DNA of 9,351 bases from Lysobacterales bacterium (lineage in GTDB: Bacteria; Pseudomonadota; Gammaproteobacteria; Xanthomonadales; Marinicellaceae): positions 1-9,351 of the forward strand of contig WGBZ01000174.1 of NCBI GenBank assembly GCA_015494035.1. Reading direction: 5' to 3'. This document shows positions 1 through 5,896 of this stretch, in pieces (positions within the stretch are counted from its first letter, which is position 1; each line of letters begins with the position of its first letter). The notes beneath the pieces are model-generated. The model saw only the letters and a list, made by a program, of their open reading frames with translations. It ran no database searches and was not told the DNA's origin. A program made the translations under genes and the position numbers.

Positions 1-20
1 GAGATGTGTATAAGAGACAG
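1..20 (+). other. Nextera (Tn5 mosaic end) adapter remnant
   Basis: The first 20 bases equal the 3' end of the Nextera read-2 adapter: the 19-bp Tn5 mosaic end preceded by G. The hflX reading frame runs cleanly up to base 21 and then meets this sequence. It is therefore a library artefact and not part of the organism's genome. Apparent ORFs that start inside it are meaningless. Confidence 0.95.
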
Positions 21-1124
21 GTCCAGAGTCCGGTTTTCGCCGGTGAAATGCTTTTCAATCACCGCCAGTAAATCGGCAATGCCTTCTCCGCTGTGGGCGG
101 AAACAAAAACCCGCGGCAATTCGCCTTCTCCGTTTTCGAGCTGGCCCGGCGTGTGGCCGGTCAGGTCAATCTTGTTCATGACTTCCAGGGTCGGGATATT
201 TTCGGCGCCAATTTCCCGCAGCACGGCCTTGACCTGCTGAATGTGTTCCAGCCGGTCGGGGTCGCTGTGGTCGATCACATGCAGCAGCAGGTCGGCATCG
301 CGGGCTTCCTGCAAGGTAGCGCGAAAGGCAGCCACCAGTTCATGCGGCAGATCACGCACAAAGCCAACGGTGTCGCTGATGACCAGTTCCTTGCCCTGAA
401 TGCCGGGTAGTTGCCGCACGGTGGGATCAAGGGTGGCAAACAGCTGGTCGGCCTGATACACCCGGGCGTCGGTGAGCCGGTTGAACAGGGTGGACTTGCC
501 GGCGTTGGTGTAACCCACCAGCGCCACGCTGCCGGTGCCTCGGCGCTGCCGTTGGCGGCGGCCCTGCTCGCGTTGCCTGAGAACAGATTCCAGCCGCTTT
601 CGCAGCGACTTGACCCGCACAGCCAGCAGCCGGCGGTCGGTTTCCAGCTGGGTTTCGCCCGGGCCGCGCAGGCCGATGCCGCCTTTTTGCCGTTCCAGGT
701 GAGTCCAGCCGCGCACCAGGCGGGTGGACAGGTGCCGCAACTGCGCCAGTTCCACCTGCAGCTTGCCTTCGTGAGAACGTGCCCGCTGGGAGAAAATATC
801 CAGAATCAGGCCGGTTCGATCCAGCACCCGGCACTGGATGACTTTTTCCAGGTTGCGCTCCTGAATGGGTGACAATGGTGCGTCCACCAGCACCAGATCG
901 GCATCCAGTTCCCGAATGCGATCGGCCAGTTCGTCGGCCTTGCCCGAGCCGATGTAATAACGGGCATCGGGCGTTTTGCGGGTGGTGGTGAGTACGTCCA
1001 GCACTTCGGCGCCGGCGGAGCGGGCCAGTTCGGTAAATTCCTGCAGCTCGGCCTTGTCGATGTGACGGCCTTCACGTGGGCACACCAGAATGGCCCGGTC
1101 GCCCCGTTGGTTGCGTTCAAACAC
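21..1124 (-). CDS. hflX: GTPase HflX, C-terminus cut off by contig edge
   Basis: HflX is a ribosome-associated GTPase that binds the 50S subunit and can split stalled 70S ribosomes under stress. The frame gives 368 residues with no internal stop. An N-terminal nucleotide-binding-like domain and a helical linker (with the HflX motif GGIGLRGPGETQLETDRR) lead into the G domain. Visible G motifs are G1 GYTNAGKS (204-211), G2 around FATLDPT (229-235), G3 DTVGF (251-255), G4 NKID (317-320) and G5 SA (342-343). E. coli HflX has 426 residues, so about 60 C-terminal residues are missing beyond the adapter junction. The start is GTG at 1124: an in-frame TGA lies nine bases upstream, MFERNQ resembles other HflX N-termini, and AAGGA (1139-1135) serves as a ribosome binding site 10 nt away. 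It lies 58 bp after hfq on the same strand, the usual hfq-hflX order, and is probably cotranscribed with it. Confidence 0.97.
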
Positions 1125-1182
1125 GTGCGATCATTCCTTGCTGGTGGCCGCGGCTGTACTGGGTCGCCGGGGTGTGGCCGCT

Positions 1183-1416
1183 TCAGTCATCGCTTTCCAG
1201 GTTATGGGTGCTGACGTTGCGTGACGGCACGATGGTGGAAATGGCGTGCTTGTAAACCATCTGGTTAATGTTGTTGTTGAGCACAATGACGAATTGGTCA
1301 AAGGACTCGATGGTGCCTTGCAGTTTGATGCCGTTGACCAGAAAAATGGCCACCGGGATGCGCTCTTTTCTCAGTGTGTTCAGAAAAGGTTCTTGCAGTG
1401 AATGTGCTTTTGCCAT
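1183..1416 (-). CDS. hfq: RNA chaperone Hfq
   Basis: Hfq is a hexameric Sm-like RNA chaperone that pairs small RNAs with mRNAs and affects their stability. The 77-residue protein shows the N-terminal [16 protein letters not shown] segment, the Sm1 region with [16 protein letters not shown], and Sm2 with the diagnostic YKHAIST (about residues 55-61). The C-terminal tail is short (E. coli Hfq has 102 residues) and ends in the acidic ESDD, compatible with the acidic tip known to sweep the RNA-binding rim. Residues in the beta3-beta4 stretch (NNNINQ) differ from the usual KNTVSQ. The start at 1416 has GAGAG (1427-1423) as ribosome binding site with 6-nt spacing. miaA, the common upstream neighbour, is absent; a tusA-like gene is there instead. 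A leader of about 98 nt carries a perfect -10 box, a predicted hairpin and an Hfq-type binding motif (separate entries). Confidence 0.98.
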   Translation of the reverse strand: MAKAHSLQEPFLNTLRKERIPVAIFLVNGIKLQGTIESFDQFVIVLNNNINQMVYKHAISTIVPSRNVSTHNLESDD

Positions 1417-1428
1417 GGTGCGCTCTCG

Positions 1429-1441
1429 TTTTATTATTGTT
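1429..1441 (-). promoter_or_regulatory. Candidate Hfq distal-face binding site in the hfq leader
   Basis: On the minus strand this reads AACAATAATAAAA. It contains two overlapping matches to AAYAAYAA, the reported E. coli Hfq aptamer motif, and four consecutive A-R-N triplets (AAC AAU AAU AAA), the format bound by the distal face. It ends one base before the GAGAG ribosome binding site of hfq, so bound Hfq would overlap the 30S landing site. Autoregulation is known for E. coli hfq; that this site does it here is inference. Confidence 0.55.
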
Positions 1442-1461
1442 GGTTTTTTATTGCTGAATCC

Positions 1462-1512
1462 GAGGCGGTTAGATGCCTGCCAGACGCAATGGTTCAGGCA
1501 GAATCCAGCCTC
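1462..1512 (-). promoter_or_regulatory. Predicted nested hairpin in the hfq 5' leader
   Basis: Two inverted repeats nest inside each other. The outer arms are GAGGC (1512-1508) and GCCTC (1466-1462). The inner arms are TGCCTG (1500-1495) and CAGGCA (1479-1474). The structure would begin within a few bases of the transcription start predicted from the -10 box and end about 20 nt before the A-rich Hfq-type motif. No T-run follows, so it is not a terminator. It could protect the 5' end or present the A-rich site single-stranded. Stems this short can occur by chance. Confidence 0.4.
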
Positions 1513-1520
1513 GTCGGTCT

Positions 1521-1526
1521 ATTATA
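1521..1526 (-). promoter_or_regulatory. -10 box of a probable hfq promoter
   Basis: The minus strand has a perfect TATAAT in the tusA-hfq gap. Transcription would start near 1514, giving a leader of about 98 nt before the hfq ATG. I see no good TTGACA-like -35 at 16-18 bp spacing and no extended -10, so strength or activator dependence is uncertain. It implies hfq can be transcribed separately from tusA. Confidence 0.5.
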
Positions 1527-1553
1527 GCGCACCCCTTGCCCTGACGCGGCTTT

Positions 1554-1826
1554 TCAGCGTGTCGGCTCGCCAATCGCCAGCCAGTAGCACTGGCGTTTTC
1601 CGTCGTGCTGGCAGCCCAGCAGGCGATGGCCAAAGCGCAGGCACCAGGCTTCCAGGTCCAGTCCGGTGTGCTCATCGGTGCTAATCACCTGCAGCACCTG
1701 GCCTGGGGTCAGCCCTTTGGCGGCCTGTCGGGTCAGCAACAGTGGCACGGGGCAGTCGAGGCCGGTGGCATCCACCACCTGGTCGGCAGCCGGCATGGCC
1801 GGTTTTTTGTGGGGGTTATCAGGCAT
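1554..1826 (-). CDS. tusA: TusA/SirA-family sulfur-carrier protein
   Basis: TusA-family proteins carry persulfide sulfur on a conserved cysteine and pass it on, classically from IscS to TusBCD for tRNA 2-thiouridine. The 90-residue product has the family hallmark near the N-terminus: DATGLDCPVPLL with the C-x-P-x core, catalytic Cys25. This is followed by an amphipathic helix (TRQAAKGLTPGQ) and a beta strand leading into STDEHTGLD. The length is close to the family norm of about 80, with roughly 15 extra N-terminal residues. The annotated ATG at 1826 has no convincing ribosome binding site; Met11 (1796) is an alternative start. The gene diverges from mpl across a 124-bp gap in which I could not identify a strong promoter for either side. 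The family includes paralogues with other sulfur-transfer partners, so the symbol is tentative. Confidence 0.82.
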   Translation of the reverse strand: MPDNPHKKPAMPAADQVVDATGLDCPVPLLLTRQAAKGLTPGQVLQVISTDEHTGLDLEAWCLRFGHRLLGCQHDGKRQCYWLAIGEPTR

Positions 1827-1950
1827 GGGCCTATGGTAGCAAATTCACCGCGCCGGGGAATACGTAGTGATGCCGAGAACGTCGGTGGATAAACGCCAGT
1901 GCATGAAAAGCCAGCCCCGGCGGCGCACAACGGGGGTAAAATGCGCGGCT

Positions 1951-3390
1951 ATGAACACGACAAAACGAATCCATGTGCTGGGTATCTGCGGCACATTTAT
2001 GGGTGGGGTGGCCGCCCTGGCGCGCGAGGCGGGTTTTGCCGTCAGTGGTCAGGACCGCAACGTCTATCCCCCCATGAGCACGCAACTGGAACGCCTGGGC
2101 ATCGCCATGCACAGCGGTTACGACGATGCGCCACTGCGCGCCATTTTCGAAAATCGCGATGGCGGCGAGGAAAACACCACAGTGTTGGTGGGCAATGTCA
2201 TGACCCGCGGCATGCCGGTGGTTGAAACCCTGCTGGATGGCCGATACCCCTACACCTCCGGCCCCCAGTGGCTGGGTGAGCAGGTGCTGCGCCAGCGACG
2301 CGTGGCCGCTGTGGCAGGCACGCACGGCAAGACCAGCACCGCTTCCATGCTGGCATGGATTCTGGACTTTGCCGGCAAACGGACGGGGTTCCTGATTGGC
2401 GGCGTGCCGCAAAACTTTGGCATTTCCGCCCGGCTGGGTGAGGGCGAGGCATTTGTTATCGAGGCCGATGAGTACGATTCGGCGTTCTTCGACAAGCGCA
2501 GCAAGTTCCTGCACTACCACGGTGAGGTGGTCATTCTCAACAACCTGGAATACGACCACGCCGATATTTTTCCGGACCTGGAAGCCATCAAAACCCAGTT
2601 TCATCACCTGGTGCGCACGGTGCCGGCCAGCGGCCGCCTGATCGTCAACGGCCAGGACGAAAACCTCAAGGAGGTGCTGGCGCGCGGTTACTGGACGCCG
2701 GTCACTACCTTTGGTGATCGACCCGGGTTTGACCTGTGGGGCGAGGCGCTAAACCCCCAGGCCAGTCACATTCGTCTGCATCGGGACGGACACCAGGCAG
2801 ACATTCGCTGGCGCAACAGTGGCCAGCACAACCTGCTCAATGCCTGTGCCGCAGTCGCGGCCGCGGCCGAATACGGTGTCTCCTTGACTGAATCGGCGGC
2901 CGCCTTAAGTGCTTTTTCCGGGGCCAGACGGCGCATGGAATATGTTGGCCAGGGCGGCGGCATTAGTGTCTATGATGATTTTGCCCACCACCCCACCGCC
3001 ATTGCCAGCACCCTGGCCGGGGCCAAAAAAGCCCTGGCCGCCGAAGCCGGAGATGGCCGCTTGCTGGCGGTGTTCGAGCCGCGCAGCAACTCCATGCGTG
3101 CCGGTGTGCACGCCGCGGCCGTGCCCGAGGCACTGGCCCAGGCCGATGCCGCCTTTGTGCTGATGGCCCCCAATTTAACCTGGGCCCCCAGCGCCCGTGC
3201 GGCCTTGCAACGCCCGTCCATTGCACTGGCTGGCACCGTGACGGAACTGCTGCAAAAACTGCAGGCCGAAGCCCGCCCCGGCGACACCGTGGTGTTTATG
3301 AGCAACGGCAGTTTCGACAACGCCCCGCGGCGGTTTCTGCAGCAACTGCAAACGGCACAAGCCGGTAATGGCCCGGAGGTGGAGGCCTGA
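1951..3390 (+). CDS. mpl: UDP-N-acetylmuramate:L-Ala-gamma-D-Glu-meso-DAP ligase Mpl
   Basis: Mpl is a cytoplasmic Mur ligase that recycles peptidoglycan by joining the recovered tripeptide L-Ala-gamma-D-Glu-meso-DAP to UDP-MurNAc using ATP. The 479-residue product (E. coli 457) starts with the UDP-sugar binding loop HVLGICGTFMGG. The ATP P-loop is GTHGKTST (123-130), then EADEYDSAFFDKRSKF (from 171), NNLEYDHAD (from 197), YDDFAHHPTA (from 341) and EPRSNSM (376-382). The DKRSKF and DDFAHHPTA motifs separate Mpl from MurC. The ATG at 1951 is chosen because the Mpl homology begins there. The frame stays open to an ATG at 1867, but those 28 extra residues are basic and unlike Mpl. The ribosome binding site is poor: a G-run at 1932-1935 is rather far upstream. 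rluE begins one base after the stop codon. Confidence 0.96.
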   Translation: MNTTKRIHVLGICGTFMGGVAALAREAGFAVSGQDRNVYPPMSTQLERLGIAMHSGYDDAPLRAIFENRDGGEENTTVLVGNVMTRGMPVVETLLDGRYPYTSGPQWLGEQVLRQRRVAAVAGTHGKTSTASMLAWILDFAGKRTGFLIGGVPQNFGISARLGEGEAFVIEADEYDSAFFDKRSKFLHYHGEVVILNNLEYDHADIFPDLEAIKTQFHHLVRTVPASGRLIVNGQDENLKEVLARGYWTPVTTFGDRPGFDLWGEALNPQASHIRLHRDGHQADIRWRNSGQHNLLNACAAVAAAAEYGVSLTESAAALSAFSGARRRMEYVGQGGGISVYDDFAHHPTAIASTLAGAKKALAAEAGDGRLLAVFEPRSNSMRAGVHAAAVPEALAQADAAFVLMAPNLTWAPSARAALQRPSIALAGTVTELLQKLQAEARPGDTVVFMSNGSFDNAPRRFLQQLQTAQAGNGPEVEA

Positions 3391-3391
3391 A

Positions 3392-4036
3392 ATGGCCCGC
3401 CTGATTGCCCTCAACAAGCCTTATCGTGTGCTCAGCCAGTTTACCGATGAAGGGCAGCGCAGCACCCTGGCTGATTACGTGCCAGTGAAAGGCGTGTACC
3501 CGGTGGGGCGGCTGGACTACGACAGCGAAGGCTTGATGTTGCTCACCGACAGCGGCCCGTGGCAACACGCCCTAGCGCACCCGCACAACAAGGTCAACAA
3601 GCATTACTGGGTGCAGGTGGAAGGGCAACCGGACGAAGCGCAGTTACAGGCACTGCGCGATGGCGTGGCATTAAAAGACGGCCCGGCCAAAGCGGTTTCC
3701 GTGCGCTTGCTGGATGGCGAACCACCACAGCTGTGGCCGCGCAATCCGCCGGTGCGTTTTCGTAAAACCGTGCCTGACCGGTGGCTGGAACTGGTTATCA
3801 ATGAAGGCCGCAACCGCCAGGTGAGGCGCATGACCGCCGCAGTGGGCCTGCCCACCTTGCGGCTGATACGCCATCGCATAGGTGACCATTCGCTGGACGG
3901 GCTGGCCCCTGGCCAGTGGCGCGAACAGCTTTTGCCGGACAAGCCTCCTGGACGTATCCACAGAAAACCCCAAGGCCAGCGAAGGCCACCAAGAGGTAAA
4001 AAAAGACTGCAGAAAGTAAAAAAGAGAATTCGCTAG
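3392..4036 (+). CDS. rluE: 23S rRNA pseudouridine synthase RluE
   Basis: RluE converts U2457 of 23S rRNA (E. coli numbering) to pseudouridine. The 214-residue product has the family's N-terminal NKPYRVLSQFTDE (8-20), the catalytic block VGRLDYDSEGL with Asp42 as nucleophile, the RluE-type WPRNPPVRFRK, and EGRNRQVRRM (138-147). It ends at about residue 183 (GQWRE) where E. coli RluE stops, followed by an extra tail of about 30 residues rich in Lys and Arg that may add RNA contacts. The ATG at 3392 is one base after the mpl stop, with GGAGG (3375-3379) and a second GGAGG upstream inside mpl, indicating cotranscription and probable translational coupling. The frame overruns upstream to 3368, but that start lies inside mpl. 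The TAG stop (4034-4036) is part of the CTAG target duplicated by the adjacent insertion sequence, so the protein is unaltered. Confidence 0.95.
   Translation: MARLIALNKPYRVLSQFTDEGQRSTLADYVPVKGVYPVGRLDYDSEGLMLLTDSGPWQHALAHPHNKVNKHYWVQVEGQPDEAQLQALRDGVALKDGPAKAVSVRLLDGEPPQLWPRNPPVRFRKTVPDRWLELVINEGRNRQVRRMTAAVGLPTLRLIRHRIGDHSLDGLAPGQWREQLLPDKPPGRIHRKPQGQRRPPRGKKRLQKVKKRIR
4033..4036. repeat. Left target-site duplication CTAG
   Basis: CTAG abuts the left inverted repeat and is repeated at 4888-4891 next to the right one. It overlaps the rluE stop codon TAG. A CTAG target agrees with the YTAR preference reported for parts of the IS5 family. Because CTAG is palindromic and the adjacent bases also match on both sides, a shorter duplication (TA or TAG) cannot be excluded. 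Confidence 0.8.
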
Positions 4037-4056
4037 ATAGTGTCGTCACAAGATTG
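4037..4056 (+). repeat. Left terminal inverted repeat of the IS
   Basis: The 20 bases from 4037 match the reverse complement of 4868-4887 at 18 of 20 positions. The outer 13 bases are identical. The transposase stop codon (4046-4048) lies inside this repeat, a compact arrangement common in small insertion sequences. Confidence 0.9.
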
Positions 4057-4812
4057 CGCCCCATATGGCAATACAGCGAATATGAACCGCTGCCAGAAAT
4101 GAAGCCGTATTCTTGGCATAACGTGTTGCAATTCCCCGCCAGCGTTTCAAATGAAGGAATGCATTCTCCACCAGATGCCGCAAACGATACAGATGTCGAT
4201 CATATGCCCGCTTATGCTTTCGACTCTTCCGAGGCGGAATGACAGGTTCCATCCCCTGTTGCTCAGCCTGTTCAACAATGGCGTCACTGTCATAGCCCCT
4301 GTCAGCCAGAAGATACTGCGCATCCATACCTTCAATCAACTCTGCAGCCTGAGTACAATCCGCCGTGGTACCTGATGTAACAACCATTCTGACCGGCATA
4401 CCATGCGCATCCACGGCCAGATGTATCTTGCTGTTGAGCCCCCTTTTGTGCGGCCCATGTCCTGATTGCCTCCCCGCGCACCCGCCGCATGGGGATGAAC
4501 CTTGATATGACTGGCATCGATGATCAGCCACTCACAGTCTGGTTCATCAATGACGATTTCCAGCAGCTTTTCCCATACCCCTTTGTCTCTCCACCGGCAG
4601 AAACGACGATGAACATTTTTCCAGTGGCCGTATTCGGGCGGCAGGTCCCGCCATGGCGCACCTGTGCGCAAAATCCAGAAAACGGCGTTGAGAAACTGGC
4701 GGTTATCACGTGCAACACCTCCCCACGCACCTCGCCGACCAGGAAGGTGGGGTTCAAGACGTTCCCAAAGGGGATCTGAAATATCATGGCGGCGATATTC
4801 GGGTTGGGACAT
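4046..4812 (-). CDS. IS5-family DDE transposase, two frames joined by -1 frameshift
   Basis: The transposase cuts and rejoins the IS ends. The first frame runs 4812 to 4336 (158 residues). Its ATG at 4812 follows AAGGAGGT at ideal spacing, so an earlier in-frame ATG at 4854 is less likely. The second frame ends at 4046. Neither alone has the full active site. A -1 shift at 4438-4447 gives one protein of about 255 residues with Asp99 (IIDASHIKVH), Asp171 (ADRGYD) and Glu216. The last sits in the Y-(2)-R-(3)-E-(6)-K signature: Tyr209, Arg212, Glu216, Lys223. The N-terminal part (SDPLWERLEPHLPG, LNAVFWILRTGAPWRDLP) is the IS5 DNA-binding region. The joined sequence GRTK-GLNSKIHLAVD matches family spacing, so this is probably programmed frameshifting and not decay, although a single-base mutation is possible. 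Confidence 0.88.
4438..4447 (-). other. Candidate -1 slippery run in the transposase gene
   Basis: The minus strand reads AAAAGGGGGC, read in the first frame as (ACA) AAA GGG GGC. Sliding back one base on the A-run lets the lysine tRNA re-pair with AAA, and reading continues AGG GGG CTC into the second frame. The junction lies between the first and second catalytic aspartates, where a shift is required. It is not a canonical X XXY YYZ heptamer. I did not identify a clear downstream stimulatory hairpin. Confidence 0.6.
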
Positions 4813-4867
4813 GACGGAGACCTCCTTCTGTGCGTGACCATTCAAAGCTGCCATTATTGCATAACTT

Positions 4868-4887
4868 CAAACTCGTGACGACACTAT
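4868..4887 (-). repeat. Right terminal inverted repeat of the IS
   Basis: Reverse complement partner of 4037-4056, with mismatches at positions 14 and 17 from the end. It lies upstream of the transposase start, where a weak IS promoter would be expected; no clear promoter is visible. Confidence 0.9.
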
Positions 4888-4891
4888 CTAG
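4888..4891. repeat. Right target-site duplication CTAG
   Basis: Second copy of the CTAG target, immediately after the right inverted repeat. The next base (4892) begins the dispersed 36-bp repeat. Confidence 0.8.
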
Positions 4892-4927
4892 AATCTGCTC
4901 GCGCCAGATTCAAGCAGAGCTTCCCTA
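4892..4927 (+). repeat. Dispersed 36-bp repeat, copy 1
   Basis: This stretch matches the reverse complement of 9270-9305 at 34 of 36 positions. It contains two small inverted repeats, AATCTG/CAGATT around a 7-base GC-rich loop and AAGC/GCTT around AGA, so it could fold as RNA or DNA. Without the IS it would fill the whole space between the stop codons of rluE and the secreted-protein gene. A CTAG lies on each side (4888-4891 and 4925-4928). It may be a REP-like or MITE-derived element or act as a two-way terminator; it lacks a clear T-run. Confidence 0.85.
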
Positions 4928-5605
4928 GCGGATGCGTCGCACCTTGACCGTGCGTCCGGTGGCCTTGATACGCAAGCCCCAACTGCCCAGCGCCATGGGC
5001 ACCAGCTCCACTTCCGGGTCTTGCATGCGACGGATGTAATAGGTTTCACCGTCCACCTGTTTCCAGACCTGGCCATTATCGAAGGTGAATTCCGTCGCCC
5101 CGCGCCAACCCTTGAACGTCCCCTGAATGCGTGCCTGCACCGGTGTGCGTAGGCTTTTGTTTTCCCGGCCTGCCCGGGCGGCTTTTTCCTGTGCCAGCTT
5201 TTGCGCCACGCGCCGTTGCACTTCGGCCTCCATGGCCGCTTCGCTGGCAGCTACGGATTCGGTACTGGATGAGGCACGCGAGCCGGCTTCGGTGGTGAAT
5301 TCAGCGGTCGCGCGGTTTGGCTGACTGGCGGCTGTGGCCCCCTCCCCTGCCCGCAGGTGCTGTTGCAGCCACTCAAGCAGCGCCGCACGCTGCCGGGCAG
5401 TGAGCGAGTCAATGCCCGTGCGCTCACGCTCGACGGCTGACATGCGGGAAAAAATATCCACCGGCTCTGATTCAGCCCCACTTGGACCAGCCTGGACAGG
5501 TGCAAAAACACCGGCCAGTCCAAGGCCCAAGCTGAACAAAAACACACGCCTGAAACGGAAAATTCTGGCCGCAGGAAAGTGCCTTGAAGGGAAAAAATTT
5601 GTCAT
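4925..5605 (-). CDS. Secreted protein of unknown function
   Basis: I do not recognise a named family. The 226-residue product begins with an Arg-rich region and a hydrophobic stretch (about 21-36) ending in VQA, a plausible signal peptidase I site after residue 39, so export is likely. A short helical segment (about 62-84, RTGIDSLTARQRAALLEWLQ) resembles the AGLDKLS-type segment I recall in small exported proteins of Xanthomonas-like bacteria. Then comes a low-complexity Ala/Glu/Arg region (about 90-150) likely to form helix or coiled coil. The last 70 residues (VQARIQGTFKGWRGATEF, DNGQVWKQVDG, ending VKVRRIR) look like a small compact beta domain. The ATG at 5605 has a weak GAGGG upstream. 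The stop TAG is inside the right-hand CTAG next to the dispersed repeat. The gene is convergent with rluE and divergent from the surface-protein gene at 5897. Confidence 0.75.
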   Translation of the reverse strand: MTNFFPSRHFPAARIFRFRRVFLFSLGLGLAGVFAPVQAGPSGAESEPVDIFSRMSAVERERTGIDSLTARQRAALLEWLQQHLRAGEGATAASQPNRATAEFTTEAGSRASSSTESVAASEAAMEAEVQRRVAQKLAQEKAARAGRENKSLRTPVQARIQGTFKGWRGATEFTFDNGQVWKQVDGETYYIRRMQDPEVELVPMALGSWGLRIKATGRTVKVRRIR

Positions 5606-5896
5606 ACAGCCGACCCTCGGGTACCAACATCAGTTTTTGGTGGTTTATTTTGGAAAAATTGACTGCTTCGGGCAAAGAAAAAACCCGATCTAATACTTAT
5701 TTAACACCTATTTCGTTAAATTATCACAAGTGAGGCCAAAAGCCTGCGAAAATTCACTCCGGAATCGGCGTGCAGGTGCTCAAGCTATGGCGATTCATTG
5801 GCGAATCCCTTAATATTAACCCCAGTAGCCGTTGCCCTGTTTGAAAGTCAGAAACCCGATCGCATTGCGAAAAAACCGAAAATGAAGGAACACCAC
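5606..5896. promoter_or_regulatory. AT-rich divergent intergenic region, probable promoters
   Basis: The 291 bp between two divergent exported-protein genes are much richer in A+T than the neighbours and hold no credible ORF. A minus-strand candidate promoter for the gene ending at 4925 is TTGCCC, 17 bp, CAAAAT (matching consensus at 4 of 6 in each box). On the plus strand TAATAT (5811-5816) is a possible -10 for the gene at 5897, but its -35 is poor. A small inverted repeat pairs AGTGA (5729-5733) with TCACT (5754-5758) around an inner GGC/GCC. None is decisive. Confidence 0.4.

Larger units (their letters stand above)
4037..4887. mobile_element. IS5-family insertion sequence, 851 bp
   Basis: The element is bounded by near-perfect inverted repeats starting ATAGTGTCGTCAC and carries one transposase gene in two overlapping frames on the minus strand. 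The length, the DDE motif spacing and the two-frame layout fit the IS427-type subgroup of IS5. Both ends, the target duplication and all catalytic residues are present, so it looks recent and potentially active. It sits between the convergent genes rluE and the secreted-protein gene at 4925-5605, after the last sense codon of rluE, and breaks neither gene. The exact name needs an ISfinder comparison. Confidence 0.9.

Noticed and set aside
411..872. Plus-strand ORFs over the hflX region
   Set aside because: They are antisense shadows of a clear HflX reading frame, with no family resemblance.
1117..1134. Five-codon mini-ORF overlapping the hflX start
   Set aside because: Its ATG overlaps the AAGGA site with no usable spacing, so it is unlikely to be translated.
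1867..1950. Upstream in-frame ATG extending Mpl by 28 residues
   Set aside because: The extra residues are basic and unlike any Mpl N-terminus; family homology begins at the ATG at 1951.
1831..2607. Long minus-strand ORF inside mpl
   Set aside because: It is an antisense shadow of a well-supported Mpl gene; its residues are a by-product of GC-rich codons.
4046..4812. Transposase as a simple frameshifted pseudogene
   Set aside because: All catalytic residues, the strong start site and intact ends are kept, and the break falls on a slippery run. Programmed frameshifting is more likely, though not proven.
5659..5696. TTGACT...TAATAC as a plus-strand promoter
   Set aside because: The spacer is 26 bp, far outside the 15-19 bp range.
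5798..5896. Longer start for the surface protein at 5798 (or 5882)
   Set aside because: It would place 28-33 polar residues before the signal peptide, with no ribosome binding site. GTG at 5897 has AAGGA at good spacing.
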